Below, piece after piece: positions 39,328 to 48,275 of a stretch of 64,000 bases of DNA. Made by a program: the position numbers and the translations under genes. The stretch is taken from the NCBI GenBank assembly GCA_947456245.1, contig CANGPS010000001.1:1-64000 (forward strand), written 5' to 3'. Below the pieces are notes generated by a model that did not search any database, was not told the origin of the DNA, and worked only from the letters and a program-made list of their open reading frames with translations. Numbering within the stretch: position 1 is the stretch's first letter; every line of letters begins with the position of its first letter. This stretch comes from Acidimicrobiaceae bacterium (lineage in GTDB: Bacteria > Actinomycetota > Acidimicrobiia > Acidimicrobiales > RAAP-2).

Positions 39328-40379
39328 GCCCGGAGGAGCGGCTCGCTCCCATCGGAGGGATCGCCGGGGCGCTCGATGCGCTGGCCGGCGGCCGGGACCT
39401 CAGCCTCGACGAGGCGGAGGCGGTCATGGACCTGATCTTCGACGGCACCCTCGACCCTGTGGTGGTGGCCGGCGTCCTCGTGGCGCTGCGCACCAAGGGC
39501 GAGTCGGTCGATGAGCTGACGGGCATGGTCCGCTCGATGGTCGGCCACGCCACCCCGGTGCCACTCGGCCACCGGGCGATGGACATCGTCGGCACGGGCG
39601 GGGACGGCCTGCGGACGATCAACGTCTCGACCATGGCGGCGCTCGTCGTGGCCGGGGCCGGGGTCAAGGTGTGCAAGCACGGCAACCGTGCCGCCTCGTC
39701 GAGCGTCGGGACAGCTGACGTGCTCGAGGAGCTCGGCGTGGCCATCGAGGCGACCCCTGAGACGGTCGCCGCCTGCGTGGAGGAGGCCGGCATGGGCTTC
39801 TGCTTCGCCCAGACCTTCCACCCGGCCATGCGCTTCGTCGGGCCCGTCCGTCGGGCGCTGGGGATCAGGACGGCCTTCAACTTCCTCGGTCCGCTCTCGA
39901 ACCCGTCGCGACCGGACCGCCTGCTGATCGGCACCGCTGACCCGTCCTCGGCCGAGCGCATGGCGGAGGTCCTCGGGGCCAACGGGGTCACCCGTGCCTG
40001 GGTCGTGCACTCCGACGATGGGTTCGACGAGCTCTCGCTGTCCGCTCCCGCCGCAGTGGTGGAGGTCGTGGGGGACGGTCGGGGTGACTACGCCCTGTCG
40101 ACCTGGACCCTCGACCCGGCATCCGCCGGATTCAGCGCCGTGCCCCTCGAGGCGGTGCGGGGCGGTGACGTGGCGGAGAACGCCGCGGTGGTCCGCTCGG
40201 TGCTGGCCGGAGAGCCCGGGGCGGCTCGCCAGATCGTCCTGCTCAACGCGGCGGCAGCACTGGTCGTCGCCGAGGTCGCCTCCTCCATCGAGGAGGGTGC
40301 CGACCTCGCCGCCGCGGCGATCGACGACGGAAGGGCTGCCGGCGTGCTCGACCGCCTGGTCACCACCAGTCGACGGTGA
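39318..40379 (+). CDS. trpD: Anthranilate phosphoribosyltransferase
   Basis: MDIVGTGGDGLRTINVSTMAALVVAGAGVKVCKHGNRAASSSVGTADVLEELGV...FNFLGPLSNPSRP; GTG start 39318 overlaps upstream gene. Confidence 0.92.
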   Translation: MGLSPEERLAPIGGIAGALDALAGGRDLSLDEAEAVMDLIFDGTLDPVVVAGVLVALRTKGESVDELTGMVRSMVGHATPVPLGHRAMDIVGTGGDGLRTINVSTMAALVVAGAGVKVCKHGNRAASSSVGTADVLEELGVAIEATPETVAACVEEAGMGFCFAQTFHPAMRFVGPVRRALGIRTAFNFLGPLSNPSRPDRLLIGTADPSSAERMAEVLGANGVTRAWVVHSDDGFDELSLSAPAAVVEVVGDGRGDYALSTWTLDPASAGFSAVPLEAVRGGDVAENAAVVRSVLAGEPGAARQIVLLNAAAALVVAEVASSIEEGADLAAAAIDDGRAAGVLDRLVTTSRR

Positions 40380-40882
40380 CCGACCACGAGGTCGTCATCT
40401 CGGACCCCGACTCGTCGGGCGACGCGCTCGACGAGCTGGCGCCGCTCTGGCGCCAGATGCAGCTCCACCAGATCGCCGTGGCGCAGCACGAGCACCTCAA
40501 CCACGACCTCGAGCGGGGTTGGGCCATCCGCCGGGAGCGCTACGTCAGAGAGCTCGGCCGGGGAGGGGCCATCCTGCGGGCGCATCGCGGTGGGCGCCTG
40601 GTGGGCTACTGCGCACTGAGCCTCCAGCCGCGCCCGAGCGAGACCTTCTCGTCGATGGCCGCGGTGATGGTGATCACGCTCACCGTGGACGAGGCGGAGC
40701 GGGGCAGAGGCGTGGGGTCGGCACTGCTCCGCGCGGCAGAGGATGCCGCGCATGGTCTCGGGGCGGACACCCTCGGCCTCGAGGTGATGCCCGGCAACGA
40801 TCGAGCGCGCGGCCTCTACGAGCGGCTGGGGTTCGAGCCGGTCGAGGTCCGCATGCACCGGCGCATCATCCGGTCGGACTGA
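40376..40882 (+). CDS. GNAT-family N-acetyltransferase
   Basis: VMVITLTVDEAERGRGVGSALLRAAEDAAHGLGADTLGLEVMPGNDRARGLYERLGFEPVEVRMHR. Confidence 0.92.
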   Translation: MTDHEVVISDPDSSGDALDELAPLWRQMQLHQIAVAQHEHLNHDLERGWAIRRERYVRELGRGGAILRAHRGGRLVGYCALSLQPRPSETFSSMAAVMVITLTVDEAERGRGVGSALLRAAEDAAHGLGADTLGLEVMPGNDRARGLYERLGFEPVEVRMHRRIIRSD

Positions 40883-41870
40883 GCGCCGCCCCGTCGGCTG
40901 GCCTGACCGTCCAGGCCCGGTCGAACGACCTCGGGTCGAGGGCGCCCCGCTCGGCGACGGCCACGATGCAGCCACCGAACCCACCTCCCGTCATGCGGGC
41001 CCCGAGCACGCCCGGGCGGTGCGCCACGTCGGCGACCAGGGCGTCGATCTGCGGGGTCGAGACCTCGAAGAGCTCGGAGAGCGAGCGGTGGCTCTCGACC
41101 ATCAGGCGTCCGGCCTCTGCCGGATCGGTGATGATCGTCCTGGCGAAGGCGGCGACCCGGGCACACTCCGCTGAGACGTGCTGGGCCCGGCGCGCCAGGA
41201 CCGGGTCGTCGATCTCGGCGAGCTGCTGCGGGGTGGCCCGTGGCAGCGGTCCGACGAGGGCCTCGGCGGCGGCCACCTCGGCGCGCCGCTCGGCATAGGC
41301 GCCGCTGGCCAGCGACCGATCCTGACCGGAGTGGACGATGACGACCTGGAGGTCGTCGGGCAACGGGAGTGGGGTCGAGGTGAGCTCGGCGAAGTCGATG
41401 AGCACCGCGTGGCCGGCGCGACCAGCGATGATGGCCATCTGGTCGAGCAGGCCGACGTCCTGTCCGGCCTGGCGCTCAGCCTCCTGGCACAGGAGGGCGA
41501 GCTCGAGGTCCTGCTGCGGCGCGCCGAGGGCCATGGCCCCGGCGACGAGCAGCGAGGCCGACGACGACAGGCCGGCACCGAGGGGGAGCGTGGAGTCGAC
41601 CTCGAGCAGTCCCGCACGGGGGCCGAGGACGGCGAGCAGTCCGGCGACCATGGCGGCGAAGCTGCCTGGCTCGTGGTCGTCGCCGGCACGCAGGATCGTG
41701 CGGTCGCCCGTGGTGGTCGACCGGATCTCGAGCCGTTCCCCTCCGGCCGTGTAGGTGACGGTGGTCCCGAGATCGATGGCCATGGGGAGTGCGGTGCCGC
41801 CTGCGTAGTCGGTGTGGTCGCCGATCAGGTTGACCCGGCCCGGCGCCACCGCGGTGACCGCCCGGGTCAT
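40866..41870 (-). CDS. galK: Galactokinase (GHMP kinase)
   Basis: APGRVNLIGDHTDYAGGTALPMAIDLGTTV...LPLGAGLSSSASLLVAGAMAL...ARMTGGGFGGCIVAVA. Confidence 0.9.
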   Translation of the reverse strand: MTRAVTAVAPGRVNLIGDHTDYAGGTALPMAIDLGTTVTYTAGGERLEIRSTTTGDRTILRAGDDHEPGSFAAMVAGLLAVLGPRAGLLEVDSTLPLGAGLSSSASLLVAGAMALGAPQQDLELALLCQEAERQAGQDVGLLDQMAIIAGRAGHAVLIDFAELTSTPLPLPDDLQVVIVHSGQDRSLASGAYAERRAEVAAAEALVGPLPRATPQQLAEIDDPVLARRAQHVSAECARVAAFARTIITDPAEAGRLMVESHRSLSELFEVSTPQIDALVADVAHRPGVLGARMTGGGFGGCIVAVAERGALDPRSFDRAWTVRPADGAALSPTG

Positions 41871-43306
41871 CGGCGGCTCGGCCGGCTGATCACCGTGTCA
41901 TCACCGCGTCGGAGCCCCTCGATGATGGAGCGGAAGGCTCCGGCGGAGTCGTCGCCGTAGTCGTCGGTGTCCTTGATGGCGTTGTCCCGCTCGCGGTCGA
42001 GGCCGAAGAGCCCGAAGCGGGGTTCGTAGCTGCCCCATTCGTAGTTGTCGATGAGGGTCCAGTGCCAGAAGCCACCCACGTCGACGCCGGACTCCACGGC
42101 GGCGACCACGGCGCCCACGTGGTCGGCGAGGTAGGCCGGGCGGCGCACGCCGTCGAGGCGTGGGTAGGCGCGTCCCCGCAGGGTCCGGTTGCACATGCCG
42201 TTCTCGAGGACCCACACGGGTCGGCCGTACTGTCCCGCCTCCTCGAGGACGGTGAGGAAGAAGGCCGGGTCGGGGGCGTCGTCCCAGAGGGCTCGGCCGG
42301 GCTTCCACCAGCGACCACCGGCGGTCGGGGTGCCGGGGATCCACAGGTGGCTGGCGGCGATCGGGGCGTAGTGGTCGACGGCGATCACGTCGAGGTGCCG
42401 GGGAGACTCGCTGGCCGCCAAGGCCGCTCGGGTGGCGGGCAGCGAGTCGGCGACCGGCGACTGGCTCGCAGCGAAGCGGCGGAGGAACCGCTCGATCGTC
42501 CCCCGGGGTCCCGTGCCGCCGTCGCCGATGCGGCGATAGTGGGCGCGCCGTCGCTCGAGCAGGTCGGCGCTCGTGTCAGCGTCGGCCACGCCTCGAGGAC
42601 GGGAGGTCAGCAGGTCGGTGGCGACCTGGTCGAGCTCGTAGATCGAGAAGGTGTAGGGGTTGGTGGTCACCACCGCATCGGGCTGGAGCTCGTGGATGGC
42701 GTCATAGCCGGCCACGTGGGCGGAGAGCAGCGTGTCGAAGGTGGCGAACATCCCCTTGCCGTCGAGCAGGTGGCCGGGAGGGAAGATGCCGGTCAGGAAG
42801 CTGTTGACGGCCAGGATGTTGGGCTCGTTGATGGTGACCCACCTCGTGCAGTGCTCGCCGAGCTCGGCCACGGCCCGTCGCATCCAGCCGACGAGGGCTG
42901 GGGCATGGGTCGGGTCGGTCCACGGCTGGTCGCCCAGCCAGGCAGGGTGGGTGAAGTGCTGGAGGGTGACGACGGGCTCCATGCCTGCGGCCCGGATGGC
43001 GGCGAGGATGCGCCCGTAGCCGGCGAGGGCCTCGGCATCGATCCGGCCTGGGGTCGGCTCCACCCGGCTCCACTCGACGGAGAGGCGGAAGCTGGTGAGC
43101 CCGACCGAGGCGGCGAGCTCGATCTGGTCGAGGTGCCGGGTCCAGAAGCTGTTTGCCGCACCGGAGCGCTCGACGCGGCCCTCGCGTTCCCAGGTGGCCC
43201 AGTTGTTCGTCGGTTCGCCCTGGCCGTTGAAGCCGCCCTCGATCTGGAAGCCGGCGGTGGCCACGCCGAAGAGGAAGTCGTCGGGGAGCAGTGCTGGAGT
43301 CGTCAC
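41867..43306 (-). CDS. Glycoside hydrolase family 1 (beta-glucosidase/galactosidase-like)
   Basis: FLFGVATAGFQIEGGFNGQGEPTNNWATWE...WVTINEPNILA...VWVLENGMCN...GGFWHWTLIDNYEWGSYEPRFGLF; ATGA overlap with galK. Confidence 0.92.
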   Translation of the reverse strand: MTTPALLPDDFLFGVATAGFQIEGGFNGQGEPTNNWATWEREGRVERSGAANSFWTRHLDQIELAASVGLTSFRLSVEWSRVEPTPGRIDAEALAGYGRILAAIRAAGMEPVVTLQHFTHPAWLGDQPWTDPTHAPALVGWMRRAVAELGEHCTRWVTINEPNILAVNSFLTGIFPPGHLLDGKGMFATFDTLLSAHVAGYDAIHELQPDAVVTTNPYTFSIYELDQVATDLLTSRPRGVADADTSADLLERRRAHYRRIGDGGTGPRGTIERFLRRFAASQSPVADSLPATRAALAASESPRHLDVIAVDHYAPIAASHLWIPGTPTAGGRWWKPGRALWDDAPDPAFFLTVLEEAGQYGRPVWVLENGMCNRTLRGRAYPRLDGVRRPAYLADHVGAVVAAVESGVDVGGFWHWTLIDNYEWGSYEPRFGLFGLDRERDNAIKDTDDYGDDSAGAFRSIIEGLRRGDDTVISRPSRR

Positions 43307-43404
43307 AGCGAGAAGTGTGGCACGCCCCGCACTTGACCGCCCGATGGATGCGGGGCGACGATGCAGGCGCTGCCGACGACGGCGGCACGAGCTGGGAGGG
43401 CACC

Positions 43405-44547
43405 GTGGCAGGTCCGTTGAGTGGCATCAAGATCATCGAGCTGGCCGGGATCGGTCCCTCGCCCTATGCCTGCATGCTGCTGGCGGACGCTGGGGCGGAC
43501 ATCCTGCGCTTCGAGCGCACGAGCGGCGGGATGATCCCCGAGGGCCTCCCGAACTGGGACCTGCTCAACCGATCGAGGCGCAGCGTCGGGATCGACCTGA
43601 AGAACCCTGAGGCGGTGGCGCTGCTGCTCGAGCTGGTGGCGGACGCCGACGTGGTGATCGAGGGCTTCCGTCCCGGGGTGGCCGAGCGGCTCGGGGTGGG
43701 ACCGGACGAGTGCCTCGCCGCCAACCCGGCCATCGTCTACGGACGCATGACGGGCTGGGGACAGGACGGTGCGCTGGCCGACCGCGCCGGACACGACATC
43801 AACTACATCGCCATCTCGGGAGCCCTCTGGCCGATGGGGCGGTCCGGTGACATCCCGGTCCCACCGCTCAACCTCGTGGGCGACTTCGGCGGTGGCGGGA
43901 TGATGCTGGCCTTCGGTGTGACCTCGGCGCTGCTCTCCGCCCGCGCCACGGGGGTCGGACAGGTGGTCGACGCCGCCATGACCGACGGCTCAGCTTCGCT
44001 GATGACGATGGTCCACGCCTTCCGCTTCGCCGGCCTCTGGGAGGACGAGCGCGGTGCCAACATGCTCGACACGGGGGCCCACTTCTACGAGGTCTACGAG
44101 ACCAGCGATGGCAAGTACATGTCCGTCGGCGCCATCGAGCGCAAGTTCTATGCCGAGCTCATGGCGGGACTCGGACTCGAGGTCTCTGACTACCCCGACC
44201 AGATGGACCGGTCGAGCTGGGTCGACATGAAGGCGCTCTTCGCCGAGCGGTTCAAGACCAAGACCCGCGACGAGTGGTCGGCCATCTTCGAGGGCGTCGA
44301 CGCCTGCACGCTTCCCGTGCTGTCTCCGGCGGAGGCGCCGGACCACCCGCACAACCGCGACCGCGGGACCTTCGTCGAGGTCGAGGGCGTGGTGCAGCCG
44401 GGACCGGCCCCCCGCTTCAGCGCCACCCCGTCGGAGATCTCCAAGCCGCCGTCCTATGCCGGGGCCGACACCGACGAGGCGCTCGCCTCGTGGGGGATCG
44501 ACGCCTCGCGCGTCGCCGCCCTGCGCTCGGCGGGAGCGATCGGCTAG
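43405..44547 (+). CDS. CaiB/BaiF family CoA-transferase (alpha-methylacyl-CoA racemase-like)
   Basis: AGPLSGIKIIELAGIGPSPYACMLLADAGADILRFERTSGG...NRSRRSVGIDLKNPEAVALLLELVADADVVIEGFRPGVAERLGVGPD. Confidence 0.92.
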   Translation: MAGPLSGIKIIELAGIGPSPYACMLLADAGADILRFERTSGGMIPEGLPNWDLLNRSRRSVGIDLKNPEAVALLLELVADADVVIEGFRPGVAERLGVGPDECLAANPAIVYGRMTGWGQDGALADRAGHDINYIAISGALWPMGRSGDIPVPPLNLVGDFGGGGMMLAFGVTSALLSARATGVGQVVDAAMTDGSASLMTMVHAFRFAGLWEDERGANMLDTGAHFYEVYETSDGKYMSVGAIERKFYAELMAGLGLEVSDYPDQMDRSSWVDMKALFAERFKTKTRDEWSAIFEGVDACTLPVLSPAEAPDHPHNRDRGTFVEVEGVVQPGPAPRFSATPSEISKPPSYAGADTDEALASWGIDASRVAALRSAGAIG

Positions 44548-44780
44548 AGGTTCACGACCGGGCAGGTCACCGTCCTGGTGATCCCGCCGATCGTCTGGAT
44601 CTGCCCGACCACGAGCCGTCCGAGCTCGTCGACGCTCCGTGCGGTCGCCTTGGCGATGACGTCATAGGGGCCGGTCACGTCGTTGGCCTCGTCGACACCG
44701 TCGATGCTGCGGATGGAGGCGGTGACCCCCTGGGCGGCACCGATCTCGGTCTGGATCAGGATGTAGGCGCTGACGGCCAT
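44544..44780 (-). CDS. Stand-alone Lrp/AsnC ligand-binding (RAM-like) domain protein
   Basis: VSAYILIQTEIGAAQGVTASIRSIDGVDEANDVTGPYDVIAKATARSVDELGRLVVGQIQTIGGITRTVTCPVV. Confidence 0.85.
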   Translation of the reverse strand: MAVSAYILIQTEIGAAQGVTASIRSIDGVDEANDVTGPYDVIAKATARSVDELGRLVVGQIQTIGGITRTVTCPVVNL

Positions 44781-44805
44781 GGGCACCTCCTCGACTGGGC
44801 TGAGG

Positions 44806-45447
44806 CTAACCGGAGCGCTTCGCGACCGGGCCGGCGCCGCAGCCGATCAGCCCGTGCGTCAGGAGCCCGACGATCTCGGCCGCCGCCGCGTCGGCGGGCC
44901 CGGTCGGACCCGTGGCCGAGCGCACCGCGAGCGCACCGTAGATCTGCTGCCCGATGAGGATCGAGGTCCGGGTCGGGTCGTCGACCCTCCAGGCTTCGGA
45001 GGTGGTGCCCTCCTCGAGCAGGGCGATGACGCGGGCGGCGACCTCCTCGCCGATCCCGCCGATCTGGGCTGACACCGCCGCACCCGCCGGGCTCGGTGCG
45101 CTCTGCACGGCCATGACCAGTCGGAAGAAGATCGGATCCTCGTCGATGGTCGTCAGCAGTGCCGTGATCAGGCGCTCGAGTGCCTCGGAGGGCGACCGCC
45201 CCGTGTCGAGGGCGAGCGCATCGGTCATCTGGGCGTACATCGACGCCACGCAGCCAACGAGCAGCTCGGTCCGGTTGGGGAAGTAGACGTACAGGGTCGA
45301 CCGGACCACTCCCGCCCCCGCTGCGATCTCGTCCATCGAGACCTCGAGCGACCCGCGCTGGCCGAACAGCCGGCGCGCCACGTCGATGATCTCGCTCCGG
45401 CGCCGATCCGTCCGATCGGGGGCGATGGCGCTGGCCAGGCCGGCCAC
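44806..45447 (-). CDS. TetR-family transcriptional regulator
   Basis: RRSEIIDVARRLFGQRGSLEVSMDEIAAGAGVVRSTLYVYFPNRTELLVG. Confidence 0.92.
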   Translation of the reverse strand: MAGLASAIAPDRTDRRRSEIIDVARRLFGQRGSLEVSMDEIAAGAGVVRSTLYVYFPNRTELLVGCVASMYAQMTDALALDTGRSPSEALERLITALLTTIDEDPIFFRLVMAVQSAPSPAGAAVSAQIGGIGEEVAARVIALLEEGTTSEAWRVDDPTRTSILIGQQIYGALAVRSATGPTGPADAAAAEIVGLLTHGLIGCGAGPVAKRSG

Positions 45448-46671
45448 CTAGCTGACGACCCTCGGTCCCGGGGTGAAGGAGACCGGCAGGTGCTTGATCC
45501 CGGAGATGAACGGGCTGCGAAGCCGCTGGGTCGGGCCGGTCTGGGTGATGTCGGGCATGCGGTCGAGGAGGTGCTCGAACATGACCTTGATCTCCATGCG
45601 GGCGAGGTTGGCCCCGAGGCAGAAGTGCGGGCCGCCACCGCCGAAGGCCATGTGGGGGTTCGGGTTCCGCCCGATGTCGAAGACCTCGGGGTTCTCGAAG
45701 ATCTTCTCGTCCCGGTTGGCCGAGATGTGGAAGAAGATGACCTTGTCACCCTGCTTGATCTCCGCGCCCTCGAGCGTGACGTCGGTCATGGCCGTGCGGC
45801 GGAAGTTCATCACCGGGGTGACGTAGCGCAGCATCTCCTCGACGGCGGAGTCCATGAGCGAGCGGTCGTCGCGCAGGCGGGCCCACTGGTCGGGGTTCTG
45901 GAAGAAGGTGTTCATGGCGCCGGCGATGAGGTTCCTGGTCGTCTCGTTGCCGGCGACGGCGAGGAGGAGGAAGAACAGCTCGAGCTCGAGGTCGCTCAGG
46001 TGCTCGTTCTCGACCTCCACCTGGGTCAGCACGCTCATCAGGTCCTGGTGGGGGTTCGAGCGCTTCGACGCGAACAGCTGGCTGGCGTAGGAGTAGAGCT
46101 CCATGGCGGCCTCGGCTGCCACCTCGGGGGTGATGTTGTACTCGGGGTCCTGGCTGCCGATCATCTTGTTCGACCAGTCGAACATCTTGTGGCGGTCCTC
46201 GAAGGGGACGCCCATGAGCTCGGCGATCACGATGAGCGGGAGCTCGGCCGCGATGTCGACGACGAAGTCGGCCTCTCCCTTCTCGATCACGTGGTCGATG
46301 AGCTCGTCGGTGACGGTGTGGAGTCGGGCCTCGAGGTCGCGGACCATGCGCGGGGTGAAGCCCTTGTTGACGAGGCGGCGGTAGCGGGTGTGCAGCGGCG
46401 GATCCATGTTGAGCATCATCAGCTGCTGCTGGACGACCTCCTCCTCGGGCACGTCGAAGGGCAGCGAGGTCATCGCCGAGCTCGAGTACTCCTCCCACTC
46501 CCGGTTCACCCGGACGCAGGCGTCATACGAGGTCACCGCCCAGTAGGGGACGACGTCGGGCTCCTCGCGCCATGAGACCGGTGCGGTGGCGCGCAGGTGA
46601 GAGAAGTACTCGTGGGGGACCGCGTCGACATAGGTGCCGGGGTCGGAGAGGATCAGGTCGTTCGGTGCCAT
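45448..46671 (-). CDS. Cytochrome P450
   Basis: LLAVAGNETTRNLI (I-helix), EEMLRYVTPVMNFRRTA (ExxR), MAFGGGGPHFCLGANLARMEI (heme Cys loop). Confidence 0.95.
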   Translation of the reverse strand: MAPNDLILSDPGTYVDAVPHEYFSHLRATAPVSWREEPDVVPYWAVTSYDACVRVNREWEEYSSSAMTSLPFDVPEEEVVQQQLMMLNMDPPLHTRYRRLVNKGFTPRMVRDLEARLHTVTDELIDHVIEKGEADFVVDIAAELPLIVIAELMGVPFEDRHKMFDWSNKMIGSQDPEYNITPEVAAEAAMELYSYASQLFASKRSNPHQDLMSVLTQVEVENEHLSDLELELFFLLLAVAGNETTRNLIAGAMNTFFQNPDQWARLRDDRSLMDSAVEEMLRYVTPVMNFRRTAMTDVTLEGAEIKQGDKVIFFHISANRDEKIFENPEVFDIGRNPNPHMAFGGGGPHFCLGANLARMEIKVMFEHLLDRMPDITQTGPTQRLRSPFISGIKHLPVSFTPGPRVVS

Positions 46672-46691
46672 GGCTGGTGCTCCCTCGTCGT

Positions 46692-46711
46692 GATCGGACA
46701 CCTGTCCGATC
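46692..46711. promoter_or_regulatory. TetR-type operator: perfect inverted repeat GATCGGACA-CC-TGTCCGATC upstream of P450-tetR
   Basis: 9-bp perfect arms, 2-nt spacer, 20 bp upstream of P450 ATG; minus-strand -10-like TATCGT at 46721-46726. Confidence 0.7.
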
Positions 46712-46757
46712 CGTGGGAGCACGATAGCAGGGCCGTCGGAGGTGACAGGGGCGTGGC

Positions 46758-46976
46758 TCAGTCCGCGAAGGGCTTGCCCATGTGCCATCCGTTGCAGAAC
46801 TCGCACAGGTACACGTTGAGCTCGACCCGGTCCTCGACCCAGCGCAGCTGGGCGGCGTCCTGGGCGTCGCGCTGCGAGGGGAAGCGGGTCTTGGCGGCAC
46901 CGTCGGCCCGCCAGTGGGTGCCGCCGAGCGAGAGGGGCCGGTGCGACGGGCGCGGGGACCTGCGACGGCGAGCCAT
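46758..46976 (-). CDS. Small basic protein with CxxC-GWH motif, unknown function
   Basis: [72 protein letters not shown]. Confidence 0.65.
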   Translation of the reverse strand: MARRRRSPRPSHRPLSLGGTHWRADGAAKTRFPSQRDAQDAAQLRWVEDRVELNVYLCEFCNGWHMGKPFAD

Positions 46977-47032
46977 GGCAAGAGTCTGGCCCATGGTCGG
47001 CCCCGGTCAGAGCGACTCGGTAGGTTGGAGCC

Positions 47033-47320
47033 ATGACCGACATCGCTCCGGTGATCGAGCCGACCACGACCGACCCCATCCTCGACGAGGGGGATCACGA
47101 GCGCTTCACGCACATCGTCCTCGAGGGCTACACGCCGAAGGGCACCAAGGACGTGGTGCCCATCGGTAACTCGGTGGTCGAGGGCATGATCAACGGCACC
47201 GCCGTCACCGCCCTGTGCGGCAAGGTCTGGGTGCCGGGCCGCGACCCGGGGAAGTTCCCGGTCTGCAAGACCTGCGTCGAGGTGGCCGAGTCGATGGGGT
47301 GGAAGGTTCCGGGGGCCTGA
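47033..47320 (+). CDS. DUF3039 domain protein
   Basis: ERFTHIVLEGYTPKGTKDVVPIGNSVVEGMINGTAVTALCGKVWVPGRDPGKFPVCKTCVEVAE. Confidence 0.85.
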   Translation: MTDIAPVIEPTTTDPILDEGDHERFTHIVLEGYTPKGTKDVVPIGNSVVEGMINGTAVTALCGKVWVPGRDPGKFPVCKTCVEVAESMGWKVPGA

Positions 47321-47363
47321 GCCCAGGGCGCCACCGGGAACGGGTCGGCAGCTGGCTCGCCGA

Positions 47364-48170
47364 CTAGGAGGTGACCCCGAGTCGCTCGGTGAAGAAGTCG
47401 AGCACCTGGGCGAGCGCCTGCTGGGTCGGAGAGCCCTCGGTGTCGGAGTAGTGCTCGGTGAGCACGGAGTGCGCTCCCTTGGGGTAGCCCCAGGGGTTGC
47501 CCTCGCTCGAGTCGATCTCCACGCCGATGAAGCCGTCGCCGAGCTCCTGGCGAAGTCGGGCGAAGCGCTGCTCGGGCACGGCCGGGTCGCAGGTGAAGCG
47601 CAGCCCGATCACCGGGGTGCCGTCTGCCACGCGCTGGCGGACGGCGGCGAGGTCGACGTCGGAGACCCCGAGCGACCCCTTGCGCTCAGCGCCGACGGGG
47701 AAGGGGAGCGAGGGCTGGCTGAGCACCGGCGCCACCACCACGGGATCCACCATCATGCCGAGGGCGAAGCCGCCGGTCAGGCACATGCCGACCGCACCGA
47801 CGCCCGGGCCACCGCAGCGGTCGTGCCACTCGCGGCTCAGCGCCCGCAGCCAGGAGATGACCGGGCTGGTCTTGTTCATGGCCATGACGGTGAACTCCTT
47901 CGAGATGCACGCCTTGGCCATCGAGGAGGCGATGTAGCCCTGCGAGGGAGCCCTCCCGGGCGTGCCGAAGAGGTCCGGGAGCACGGCCGTCATCCCGGCA
48001 GCGGCCACCTTGCGACCGAACTCGGCCACGAGGGGCGTGATCCCCGGGATCTCGTGGATCACGATGACGGCGGGTCCCTGGCCCAGCGAGTAGACCGTCC
48101 GAGCCTCGCCGTCGTGCTCGAAGCGCCCCACGGCGAAGTCGGCGAGGACCTGTGCAGCTGGTGTGTCCAT
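47364..48170 (-). CDS. Dienelactone hydrolase family protein
   Basis: GPAVIVIHEIPGITPLVAEFGRKVAAAGMTAVLPDLFG...GVGAVGMCLTGGFALGMM. Confidence 0.88.
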   Translation of the reverse strand: MDTPAAQVLADFAVGRFEHDGEARTVYSLGQGPAVIVIHEIPGITPLVAEFGRKVAAAGMTAVLPDLFGTPGRAPSQGYIASSMAKACISKEFTVMAMNKTSPVISWLRALSREWHDRCGGPGVGAVGMCLTGGFALGMMVDPVVVAPVLSQPSLPFPVGAERKGSLGVSDVDLAAVRQRVADGTPVIGLRFTCDPAVPEQRFARLRQELGDGFIGVEIDSSEGNPWGYPKGAHSVLTEHYSDTEGSPTQQALAQVLDFFTERLGVTS

Positions 48171-48275
48171 GGCCGAACCCTAGGACCACGTCTCGTGCGC
48201 GTCCATCACCGCTGCATCGTGCGGCTCATCGAACCTCCGTAGGATGGCGACCGTCGGACGACGGACGGGGGGATC

